Positions 1 to 7,016 of a stretch of DNA of 36,597 nt are shown here, one piece after another (within the stretch, counting starts at the first letter, position 1; the number at the start of each line of letters is the position of its first letter). Source of the DNA: Bacteroidales bacterium (lineage in GTDB: Bacteria; Bacteroidota; Bacteroidia; Bacteroidales; Dysgonomonadaceae); the NCBI GenBank assembly GCA_012513315.1, contig JAAZCL010000346.1, positions 1 through 36,597 of the forward strand. The letters run 5' to 3'. A program made the position numbers and the translations under genes. Below the pieces are notes generated by a model that was not told the DNA's origin, made no database searches, and saw nothing but the letters and a program-made list of their open reading frames with translations.

Positions 1-2
1 AA

Positions 3-38
3 GACGTAAGAGAGATAATGGGTTTTAAAAAGTTTTAA
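3..38 (+). CDS. Possible 3' end of an upstream gene (partial)
   Basis: The frame starting at base 3 is open from the window edge to a TAA at 36-38 and reads DVREIMGFKKF. It is followed 17 nt later by a clear terminator hairpin, as expected for the last gene of a unit. Eleven codons are too few to name the gene. Frame 2 is also open for eight codons to a TAA at 26-28, so the frame choice is an inference from the terminator spacing and the plausible basic C-terminus. Confidence 0.3.
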   Translation, partial: DVREIMGFKKF

Positions 39-55
39 AGACACCTAAATATTTT

Positions 56-91
56 AAGCGGAATGATATTTCGATTTTCATTCCGCTTTTT
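56..91 (+). terminator. Intrinsic terminator of the upstream unit
   Basis: Perfect 11-bp inverted repeat AAGCGGAATGA (56-66) / TCATTCCGCTT (78-88) with an 11-nt loop, followed by a T run (87-91). It separates the upstream gene from the promoter of the DUF2156 gene. Confidence 0.85.
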
Positions 92-110
92 ATTTTAAAC
101 TTTTACCATC

Positions 111-118
111 TATATTTG
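111..118 (+). promoter_or_regulatory. Bacteroidetes -7 promoter element (TATATTTG)
   Basis: TATATTTG fits the TAnnTTTG consensus used by the Bacteroidota primary sigma factor. It lies 25 nt before the ATG at 144 and just downstream of a terminator. No clear TTTG is present at -33, only T-rich sequence around 87-95. Confidence 0.55.
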
Positions 119-143
119 TTCAATTTGCGTCACAAAATTACAT

Positions 144-1043
144 ATGATTACATTTAGAGAAATAGAACTGGAAGATATTGAAATTATAAATTCAAAATTG
201 CAGTCACAAAATTACAGAGCTTCAGACCTTTGCTTTACTAATTTATATGCTTGGGGTAAAAAATTTAATACGCAGTTTGCAGTTACCGATGATTGGCTTT
301 TCATCAGGTTTAAAGACAATAATGGTCGCAACTCATACCTAAAGCCGATTGGCACTGGTGATCTTAAAGAAGGAATAGAAATTATTCTGGAGGATCATAA
401 GCAATACGATACAGTTTTTCAGATTAGGGGTATGACCAAAGAAATGGTTGATGAGTTGGAAACTGCATATCCCAATACGTTTAACTTTAAGCTCAACCGA
501 AGTGTATCAGATTATATATATACAGTAGATAAATTAAGAGAACTCAAAGGTAAAAAACTTCAATCTAAGCGCAACCATATCAATAGATTTAAACGTGAAA
601 ACGAATGGGAGTATAAAAGTCTTACAAATAATCCCTATTTGGTAAAAGAGTGTAAAACTATGCTAGATAAGTGGATGGAGTTAAATAAAGATGAAAAAGA
701 TCCCTCTATAATTTTTGATGATTACGCAACTACCATTATGTTAAATAATTTCGAGAAATTCAATCTCAGAGGCGGATTAATCTGTGTAAACAATGAGATA
801 GTGGCGTTTTCAATAGGAGAGCCTTTAACAAAAGATACAATTGTTGTGCATGTCGAAAAAGCATTTACTACAATTCATGGAGCATACAATATAATCAATC
901 AGCAGTTTGCAATACATGAAACTGATGGTTATACCTATATTAATAGAGAAGAAGATATGGGGGTTGAAAATCTGCGTCGCGCCAAACTCTCTTATCAACC
1001 AGATATACTATTAGAGAAATTTAATGCAAGATTTAAGGAATAA
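144..1043 (+). CDS. DUF2156 (phosphatidylglycerol lysyltransferase C-terminal-like) protein
   Basis: This 299-aa soluble protein resembles the DUF2156 family, whose fold is a pair of GNAT-like domains related to the catalytic half of MprF and to FemX-type aminoacyl transferases. Visible family features are the N-terminal ASDLCFTNLYAW segment (residues 26-37), the basic KKLQSKRNHINRFKRE stretch after residue 135 and the C-terminal YINREEDMGVENLRRAK segment near residue 270, typical of the acyl-transfer core. There are no membrane helices, so it is not a complete MprF. The substrate is unknown. The start is the ATG 25 nt after the -7 box. The gene is followed 21 nt later by a GNAT gene on the same strand, so the two are probably co-transcribed. 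A 13-bp repeat, TCACAAAATTACA, occurs both before the start (130-142) and inside the gene (204-216). Confidence 0.82.
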   Translation: MITFREIELEDIEIINSKLQSQNYRASDLCFTNLYAWGKKFNTQFAVTDDWLFIRFKDNNGRNSYLKPIGTGDLKEGIEIILEDHKQYDTVFQIRGMTKEMVDELETAYPNTFNFKLNRSVSDYIYTVDKLRELKGKKLQSKRNHINRFKRENEWEYKSLTNNPYLVKECKTMLDKWMELNKDEKDPSIIFDDYATTIMLNNFEKFNLRGGLICVNNEIVAFSIGEPLTKDTIVVHVEKAFTTIHGAYNIINQQFAIHETDGYTYINREEDMGVENLRRAKLSYQPDILLEKFNARFKE

Positions 1044-1064
1044 TCTTTAAAACCCAACAGAGAT

Positions 1065-1949
1065 ATGATTCATTTCGCAGACGATTCTACAAAACAAGCG
1101 GTTCGAGATATGTGGAAGATATGTTTTGGAGATCCAGATGCTTATATGGATATTTATTTTAATCATAAATATCGAAATGAAAATACTCTCATCTATATCC
1201 AAGATCAGAAACCTGTTGCATCACTACAGATGCTATTTTTTAATTTCACGTTCTATGGAATTGAGATTCCTATAGCATACCTTTCGGGTTTGTGCACCCT
1301 CCCATATTTTAGAAGCCGAGGTTATATGAAGCAACTAATAATTGAGAGTTATCAGGTTGCCAAAGAAAGAGAAATCCCATTAATGATTCTGGTGCCGCAA
1401 GATGAGGGCGTAATGAGTTATTATGAGAGGTTTGGGTTTGCACAGACATTCGATCCTGGCAATGAAACACTTCCCCAGCTTTCTAAAATAATGGAGGCAA
1501 GCAGTGAAGATATTCATAAAGCCTATGACAGCTTCAACTCACTTTTTCGAGATAACGATATGACCGTTCAGAAGTCTTTTGCCGATTTCGAAGCAATACT
1601 AGAAGAAGCCAAATTGTTTAACTATCCTCTTAAAACAAATCTAACAGGCATGGCAAGAGTGATTGATGCCAGTAGACTTATTTCGATATACTCAAGCAAA
1701 TATCCCTCACATTCATTTAATTTGAGAGTAGAGGATGATATAATTCACGAAAATAACAGAGAATTTGCAATATCACAAGGCAAAGTGGAAGTTTTAAAGC
1801 CTAGCTCTAGTTTACAGAGAGAAAATATTAAAGTTGATATAAAAGAACTTGCTCAGCTGTTGATGGGCTATCATACATCGGAGAGAGATGAGCCTTTTTC
1901 AACACTTTTCCCTGAAAAAATCCCAACCATGCACTTCATGCTGGAGTAA
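1065..1949 (+). CDS. GNAT family N-acetyltransferase
   Basis: A 294-aa protein with an N-terminal GNAT domain. The acetyl-CoA-binding motif A is visible as LCTLPYFRSRGYMKQLI (residues 76-92), where R-S-R-G-Y-M replaces the canonical Q/R-x-x-G-x-G/A. The YYERFGF segment (119-125) is the usual GNAT beta5-alpha4 signature. The remaining ~150 residues form a second domain with a sterol-carrier-like position, as in Eis-type acetyltransferases, so an Eis/Acetyltransf_9-like arrangement is likely. The acceptor is unknown. It sits 21 nt downstream of the DUF2156 gene, which is another GNAT-fold protein, and is convergent with corA (22-nt gap). Confidence 0.85.
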   Translation: MIHFADDSTKQAVRDMWKICFGDPDAYMDIYFNHKYRNENTLIYIQDQKPVASLQMLFFNFTFYGIEIPIAYLSGLCTLPYFRSRGYMKQLIIESYQVAKEREIPLMILVPQDEGVMSYYERFGFAQTFDPGNETLPQLSKIMEASSEDIHKAYDSFNSLFRDNDMTVQKSFADFEAILEEAKLFNYPLKTNLTGMARVIDASRLISIYSSKYPSHSFNLRVEDDIIHENNREFAISQGKVEVLKPSSSLQRENIKVDIKELAQLLMGYHTSERDEPFSTLFPEKIPTMHFMLE

Positions 1950-1971
1950 GTGTTTTAGTAAGAAAGAGTAA

Positions 1972-2916
1972 TTATAACCACTTCTTTTTTCGGAAGAAAT
2001 ATAGTATTAAAAGCGAAGAAAGCACCATAAGAAATATTGCAATTGGATAACCCCATTTAGTGTTTAGCTCAGGCATGAATGAAAAGTTCATTCCATATAT
2101 ACTCGCAATAAGAGTAGGAGGCATAAAAATTACGGAAACTATGGTAAATATTTTAATAATCTTATTCTGTTCAATATTAACATAACCAAGAAAAGCATCC
2201 TGTAGATAGTCAAGACGGTCGAAGCTAAATTTTATATGCTCAATCAGCGAGTTAATGTCCTTTATAATAATAGTGAGCCTTGGTTGTAACTCATCCGAAA
2301 TAAACTCACTCCTAAGCATACTCGATATAACTCTTTGTTTATCAATAATATTCTCACGCATCAACATGTTCTTTTCTTGTAGGTTTTTAATCTCCGATAG
2401 TAGCTCTTCATCAGCCTCCTTTAAAGAAAGAGAGTTGCTCAATTGTGTAACCTTTTGTGTCATGTTTTCAATCATGTCAGCATCAAAATCCACTCGGGTC
2501 TCTAGTAATGCCACAAGAACGTGAGCTCCAGTTGGGTAGTTCTTAGGATGAGCCGAAATTTTCTTTACAGTCTCGTGAAACGATATTAACTCCTCTGCAC
2601 GAACTGTAACAAGTATGTTGTCTTTTAGGATAAAAGAAACCGGATCTGTTTCGAAATTCGAGAGTAAGAAATTAGAGTTTACCACCAAAGTATCATTGGT
2701 TTCTATATATCTAGAAGACATCTCAATCTCAATCATCTCCTCCTCTTCTTGGATATATATTTTCAAGAAATCCTCAAGCTCGCTTTCTATCTCTTCGTCC
2801 ACATCATTAAGGTCGATCCATAAAAAGTTATGAATAGGATTAGATTTCAGAAATTCGAGGCTGCGACTTAATCTCACGATTCCGTCTTTATGATAAAATA
2901 ATTTGATATCCGCCAT
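1972..2916 (-). CDS. corA: CorA-type magnesium/cobalt transporter
   Basis: Inner-membrane divalent cation channel of the CorA family, 314 aa. An acidic, largely helical cytoplasmic domain (1-250) leads into the pore helix (about 252-273), which ends in the diagnostic YGMN motif (274-277) and the periplasmic MPEL loop (281-284). A second helix (about 289-308) and a basic tail (RKKKWL) follow. CorA proteins assemble as pentamers and carry Mg2+ into the cell. It is the second gene of an rsmA-corA unit, starting 12 nt after the rsmA stop, so it probably shares the rsmA promoter. Confidence 0.96.
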   Translation of the reverse strand: MADIKLFYHKDGIVRLSRSLEFLKSNPIHNFLWIDLNDVDEEIESELEDFLKIYIQEEEEMIEIEMSSRYIETNDTLVVNSNFLLSNFETDPVSFILKDNILVTVRAEELISFHETVKKISAHPKNYPTGAHVLVALLETRVDFDADMIENMTQKVTQLSNSLSLKEADEELLSEIKNLQEKNMLMRENIIDKQRVISSMLRSEFISDELQPRLTIIIKDINSLIEHIKFSFDRLDYLQDAFLGYVNIEQNKIIKIFTIVSVIFMPPTLIASIYGMNFSFMPELNTKWGYPIAIFLMVLSSLLILYFFRKKKWL

Positions 2917-2928
2917 GATCTCTTTTTT

Positions 2929-3729
2929 TTAACTTTCTTCTTTGTTGCTTTGCCTAATTAATGGTTCAAGTAAATTTGTCAATTGTTCAAATTGTTCAAT
3001 CGACAACTGTTCAGGTCTTTTTGTAAGCAAAGGATCGTCGGGCAGATGACTATCTTCAGAAAGTAGTGATTTTATTGAGTTGCGAAGCATTTTTCTACGT
3101 TGGTTGAAGCTCGTCTTCACAACCGTTTTAAATAAATTCTCATTGCAGTTTAGCTTTTCTCTATTATTTCTTGTAAGCTTAATAACTGCAGATTTGACCT
3201 TCGGCGGAGGAATAAACGCCTGTTCGTTTACCGTAAACAAGTATTCAATATCATACCAAACCTGCATTAATATGCTAAGAATACCATACGTTTTACTTCC
3301 AGGTGGGGCAGCCATACGTTCCGCAACCTCCTTTTGAATCATACCCGAGCAAAAAGGAATCTGTTTCCTATTGTCTAGTACTTTAAAAAAAATTTGTGAC
3401 GAAATATTATAAGGATAATTGCCTATAACACAGAATTCTGTATTAAAGTAATCATCAAAGTTTAGCTTCAAAAAATCTTTTTCAATAATTTTACCCTCAA
3501 GCTCTGGAAAATGCTCTTTCAGATATACTATAGACTCATTATCAATTTCAACAACCTTAAGGTCAACTTCTCTTTTGAGTAAAAATTTAGTGAGCATACC
3601 CGTGCCAGCACCAACCTCCATTACGGGGAGCGTTGTAAAGTCTTTTAATGTATCTGCTACGCGGTTAGCTATATTTTCGTCTTTGAGAAAATGCTGCCCG
3701 AAGTTTTTCTTTGCTTTTACTGAAAACAT
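2929..3729 (-). CDS. rsmA: 16S rRNA dimethyladenosine transferase RsmA/KsgA
   Basis: Methylates two adjacent adenosines in the helix 45 loop of 16S rRNA (A1518/A1519 in E. coli numbering) using SAM, a late 30S maturation step. At 266 aa it has normal family length. The N-terminal NFGQHFL (9-15), the SAM-binding VGAGTG (39-44), the NYPYNIS catalytic motif IV (104-110) and the AFIPPPKVKSAV segment (171-182) are all present. A TACCTTTG -7 box lies 36 nt upstream. It heads a two-gene unit with corA. Loss of KsgA usually gives kasugamycin resistance, but this copy looks intact. Confidence 0.97.
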   Translation of the reverse strand: MFSVKAKKNFGQHFLKDENIANRVADTLKDFTTLPVMEVGAGTGMLTKFLLKREVDLKVVEIDNESIVYLKEHFPELEGKIIEKDFLKLNFDDYFNTEFCVIGNYPYNISSQIFFKVLDNRKQIPFCSGMIQKEVAERMAAPPGSKTYGILSILMQVWYDIEYLFTVNEQAFIPPPKVKSAVIKLTRNNREKLNCNENLFKTVVKTSFNQRRKMLRNSIKSLLSEDSHLPDDPLLTKRPEQLSIEQFEQLTNLLEPLIRQSNKEES

Positions 3730-3764
3730 TGCTATATGCCGATTATTCCATATCTTTACTGTCG

Positions 3765-3772
3765 CAAAGGTA
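3765..3772 (-). promoter_or_regulatory. Bacteroidetes -7 promoter element for rsmA-corA
   Basis: Read on the minus strand, TACCTTTG is a perfect TAnnTTTG match, 36 nt from the rsmA ATG. The expected -33 region overlaps the 3785-3814 hairpin arms. Confidence 0.6.
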
Positions 3773-3784
3773 ATATTTAATTAC

Positions 3785-3814
3785 AAATAACCGGTCATAG
3801 AGTTCCGGTTATTT
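3785..3814. repeat. 10-bp perfect inverted repeat in the divergent rsmA/flippase promoter region
   Basis: AAATAACCGG (3785-3794) pairs exactly with CCGGTTATTT (3805-3814) around a 10-nt loop. On the plus strand it ends 4 nt before the ATG at 3819. It is not followed by a good T run on either strand and lies between divergent genes, so it looks like an operator or 5'-UTR hairpin rather than a terminator. Confidence 0.6.
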
Positions 3815-3818
3815 GCTT

Positions 3819-4817
3819 ATGAAAAGCTATAAGTTATACAGAACTAAAGTGAAGAATGTACTAAAAACGCTACTTTCATTATTGCTCGGATTATTAATTA
3901 TTTGGGCAATGTATCGTAACACTGATCTTAGCGAATTGTGGGAAATTGCCAAATCCGCTAACTTCGTCATAATAGGCGCTTCTTTAATATTTGGGTTAAT
4001 CGGGAACATCATTAGAGGCTTACGATGGGAGCTTTTTGTGAATTCACTTGGTTATCATCCTCCCAGAACTAGCCTAGTATATGCAACCTTAGGCAATTAT
4101 GCCGTAAACTTTGTGCTTCCCCGTGCCGGAGACTTATGGAGGGTTGGTGTAGTTAGCAAATATGATAAAATACCCCTTTCTAAAACATTCGAAACATTCA
4201 TTATCGACAAGGCCGTAGATATAGTGGCAGGTTTGTCAATAATATTTATAAGTATAGTGCTTTATGCAGAATTCTTCATTTCATATATCAATGATCATCC
4301 TCAATTTTCAGAAAGCATCTCAAATCTTTTTAGTTCTGCATGGGTTTACATTGGCTTAGCTGCAATTCTTATTGTAATTGTACTTATGTTCACAGTTTTT
4401 AAAAGAACCGCTTTCATGTTAAAGTTGATTAGCTTTCTTAAAACAGTTAAGTACGACTTGAAAATTATATCTGGAATGAAAGAGAAAAAGCGAATAATAA
4501 TCTATACTATACTACTTTGGTTATGTTTTTATTTGTATTTTTACATTTGCTTTTTTGCGTTTGACTTCACCAAAGATCTTGGTCCGCTAGCAGGACTAAT
4601 AGTTTTTGCGATGACAAACATCGGTATTTCGGTTCCCGTGCAGGGAGGAATTGGTCCCTGGCACTTTGTGGTAATCACTTCATTAGTTATTCTTGGCGTG
4701 GCAGAAAATCAGGCACTTGCCTTTGCCGGCGCCGTTTTCGCAATACAGTCTATTTGGCAAATTCTATATGGTCTTTATGGTGTATTAGCTATGCCATTTG
4801 TTAAGCGACGAAATTAA
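3819..4817 (+). CDS. Flippase-like membrane protein (lysylphosphatidylglycerol synthase TM region, UPF0104)
   Basis: Integral membrane protein of about 332 aa with a basic N-terminus and roughly eight hydrophobic segments. It contains the family signatures NIIRGLRWELF, NYAVNFVLPRAGDLWRVGVV and the C-terminal VPVQGGIGPWHFVV. This family matches the transmembrane flippase half of MprF and the AglD/YbhN group, which move lipids across the inner membrane. It lacks the cytosolic aminoacyl-transferase half, so a lipid-translocation role is inferred. I chose the ATG at 3819 over the in-frame TTG at 3813, which lies inside a hairpin arm. It is divergent from rsmA and heads a long same-strand run beginning with pepD 26 nt downstream. 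Confidence 0.85.
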   Translation: MKSYKLYRTKVKNVLKTLLSLLLGLLIIWAMYRNTDLSELWEIAKSANFVIIGASLIFGLIGNIIRGLRWELFVNSLGYHPPRTSLVYATLGNYAVNFVLPRAGDLWRVGVVSKYDKIPLSKTFETFIIDKAVDIVAGLSIIFISIVLYAEFFISYINDHPQFSESISNLFSSAWVYIGLAAILIVIVLMFTVFKRTAFMLKLISFLKTVKYDLKIISGMKEKKRIIIYTILLWLCFYLYFYICFFAFDFTKDLGPLAGLIVFAMTNIGISVPVQGGIGPWHFVVITSLVILGVAENQALAFAGAVFAIQSIWQILYGLYGVLAMPFVKRRN

Positions 4818-4843
4818 ACACTAAATAAAAATTATATAATTCT

Positions 4844-6307
4844 ATGACTACTTCAGAAATACTAAGTTTGACACCCGAGAATGTTTGGAAATATTTTTAT
4901 GAGCTAACTAAAATTCCCCGTCCCACCGGACAAATGGAAGAGGTTACTAAATATGTAATAAACTTCGGGAAATCTTTAAACCTTGAAACAATACAAGATA
5001 AGGTAGGGAATGTATTAATAAAGAAGCCTGCAACAAAAGGCTACGAAAACTCCAAAACAGTTATACTGCAGTCACACCTCGATATGGTTCCTCAAAAGAA
5101 CTCAGATGTTGTTCACGATTTCACAAAAGATGCTATTAAAACATACATCGATGGCGATATGGTAAAAGCGCGATCCACTACACTTGGAGCCGATAACGGT
5201 GTAGGCTGTGCAATGATGATGGCTGTTCTTGCAGATAATAGTATTGAGCACCCTTCAATTGAAGCTCTTTTCACCATCGATGAAGAAGTGGGAATGGACG
5301 GCGCCCACGGTCTTGAGAAAGGATTTCTTAAAGGCAGCAAGATGATTAACCTCGATACAGAAGAAGAAGGCGAACTTTGTATTGGTTGTGCAGGGGGAAG
5401 GGATGCAAATATCACATTCGATTTTAAACCAGAGAATTTAATCGATGAAGGCGATATAGCATACAAGGTTATACTAAAAGGATTAAAAGGAGGACACTCC
5501 GGAGTACAAATCCATCTTGGACACGCTAATGCCAATAAGCTGATGAATCGCTTCCTTAAAGAAGTTGTAAGCAACTATGAGGCAAGAATAGCAAGTATAG
5601 ATGGTGGATCGCTCAGAAATGCCATACCACGTGAATCGTTTGTTGTACTTACAATACCCGAACAACTTTCTGAAGATCTTATAGATTTAGTTGACGAGTA
5701 CGAACAACTATTTAGAGAAGACTTTTTAGGCATCGAGAGTGGTATCTCATTTAAAGCCGAACGTACTAATATGCCAGAATCACTCTTGCCAGTAGAGGTT
5801 CAAGATGATTTAATAAATGCTGTTGAAGCATGCTCCAATGGTGTTATAAGCTATTTGGCCGATTTTCCAGGTGTGGTTGAAAGTTCATTAAACCTAGCAC
5901 TAGTAAAATCTACAGAGCAAAATATAGAAATAAAGCTTTTAATACGCAGCTCATCCGAAAGTCGGAAAGACTGGATCTGCTCATCTGTAGAAAGCCTTTT
6001 TAGTTTAGCGGGTGCTAAGGTAGAATTTGGAGGAGATTATCCCGGATGGCAACCAAATGCCAATTCAGAACTGCTTGATCTTATGTCTAAAATATATTTA
6101 GATAAATATAACGAAGAGGCTACAGTTATGGTTATCCATGCTGGTCTCGAGTGCGGCATTATTCAGTCTAATGTTGAGCACAAGCTAGATATAGTTTCAT
6201 TTGGACCCACTATTACTGGTGCCCATTCTCCAGATGAAGCTGTTGAAATAGAATCAGTTGGTAAGTCGTACGACTACCTTATATCAGTTATAGAGAATTT
6301 GAAATAA
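4844..6307 (+). CDS. pepD: Aminoacyl-histidine dipeptidase PepD (M20 family)
   Basis: Cytosolic di-zinc Xaa-His dipeptidase (carnosinase-like) that releases C-terminal histidine and other residues from dipeptides. It is 487 aa, the family norm. The metal and catalytic residues line up with E. coli PepD: His78 and Asp80 (SHLDMV), Asp117 (GADNG), Glu147/Glu148 (IDEEVG), Asp171 (NLDTE) and His461 (GAHSPDE). The lid domain occupies the middle (about 185-380). It lies between a flippase-like gene (26 nt upstream) and a flavodoxin-like gene 5 nt downstream, so it is probably co-transcribed. Confidence 0.96.
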   Translation: MTTSEILSLTPENVWKYFYELTKIPRPTGQMEEVTKYVINFGKSLNLETIQDKVGNVLIKKPATKGYENSKTVILQSHLDMVPQKNSDVVHDFTKDAIKTYIDGDMVKARSTTLGADNGVGCAMMMAVLADNSIEHPSIEALFTIDEEVGMDGAHGLEKGFLKGSKMINLDTEEEGELCIGCAGGRDANITFDFKPENLIDEGDIAYKVILKGLKGGHSGVQIHLGHANANKLMNRFLKEVVSNYEARIASIDGGSLRNAIPRESFVVLTIPEQLSEDLIDLVDEYEQLFREDFLGIESGISFKAERTNMPESLLPVEVQDDLINAVEACSNGVISYLADFPGVVESSLNLALVKSTEQNIEIKLLIRSSSESRKDWICSSVESLFSLAGAKVEFGGDYPGWQPNANSELLDLMSKIYLDKYNEEATVMVIHAGLECGIIQSNVEHKLDIVSFGPTITGAHSPDEAVEIESVGKSYDYLISVIENLK

Positions 6308-6312
6308 ATAGT

Positions 6313-6801
6313 ATGAAGAATTCACTTATCATTTTTGCTTCTGATCATGGCACTGTAGAAAAATGTGCCAAGGAATTATTTCTTCAGATGGATGGTAAGG
6401 TCGATTTATGTAATTTATATAACAGAAAGATCAACCCCGATCTTTCTGCTTATGATACCATAATCATTGGAGGATCAATTCGTTCAGGCAAGATACAAGA
6501 TGTAATTGCCGAGTTTTGTGAAGCAAACATATCAAAGCTTATTCAAAAAAATATTGGGCTCTTTATTAATTGTATCTACTCAGGCGAGAAAGCGTTGAAG
6601 CAACTTGAAGATGCATACCCAGTGTCATTGAATGAAATTGCAATAGCTCGTGATTACTTTGGGGGAGAAATAGATAATCTTAAACTAAACTATTTAGAGA
6701 GAATGATTACAAAGCAGATGATTGAGCAAGAGAATTTAATAGTAAAACTATCGAAAGATAAAATCATTAGATTTGCTAAGAAAATGTCTAACTTACAATG
6801 A
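6313..6801 (+). CDS. Flavodoxin-fold protein (protoporphyrinogen-oxidase HemG-like)
   Basis: A 162-aa flavodoxin-fold protein. The N-terminal strand and FMN phosphate loop read LIIFASDHGTVEKCA (residues 4-18), followed by the strand-loop YDTIIIGGSIRSGKIQ (about 53-68) and the third loop GLFINCIYSGEKA, as in HemG/YkuN-type flavodoxins. It likely binds FMN and acts as an electron carrier or oxidoreductase. HemG in E. coli oxidises protoporphyrinogen IX, but no heme genes are nearby, so that substrate assignment is weak. Its stop overlaps the ATG of a 72-aa membrane protein (ATGA), implying coupled translation and possibly a membrane partner. Confidence 0.8.
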   Translation: MKNSLIIFASDHGTVEKCAKELFLQMDGKVDLCNLYNRKINPDLSAYDTIIIGGSIRSGKIQDVIAEFCEANISKLIQKNIGLFINCIYSGEKALKQLEDAYPVSLNEIAIARDYFGGEIDNLKLNYLERMITKQMIEQENLIVKLSKDKIIRFAKKMSNLQ

Positions 6802-7016
6802 AAAGAAAATTTAAAAGACACATACTCATTCCACTAATATTATTAGTTTACGTTGCAATTATGGTTGTAATGGCATTGCCAAAATACCAGAAATCGGGCA
6901 ACTGGAGCGAGTTCGCTATAATTCTCGCTGTAAGCTTAATTCTTATTGTTGTAATATATTTTGTATACAAAAGAAAGGAGAAGCTTAGAGATAAGTTCAA
7001 TAACATAAGCAAATAA
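6798..7016 (+). CDS. Small two-helix membrane protein, unknown function
   Basis: A 72-aa protein with a basic N-terminus (MKRKFKRH), a hydrophobic helix at about 9-27, a short polar loop containing PKYQKSGNWSE, a second helix at about 38-56 and a basic cytoplasmic tail. Both ends are positive, so N-in/C-in topology is expected. It starts by a 4-nt ATGA overlap with the flavodoxin gene and ends directly against the ATG of the S8 protease (0-nt gap). I do not recognise a named family. The coupling suggests it may anchor or partner the flavodoxin, which is inference only. Confidence 0.75.
   Translation: MKRKFKRHILIPLILLVYVAIMVVMALPKYQKSGNWSEFAIILAVSLILIVVIYFVYKRKEKLRDKFNNISK

Noticed and set aside
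3813-3818. TTG start for the flippase-like gene
   Set aside because: The TTG begins in the last bases of a hairpin arm; the ATG two codons later (3819) is more likely.
5113-5574. 153-codon minus-strand ORF opposite pepD
   Set aside because: Shadow of the pepD frame, which carries all metal-binding residues.
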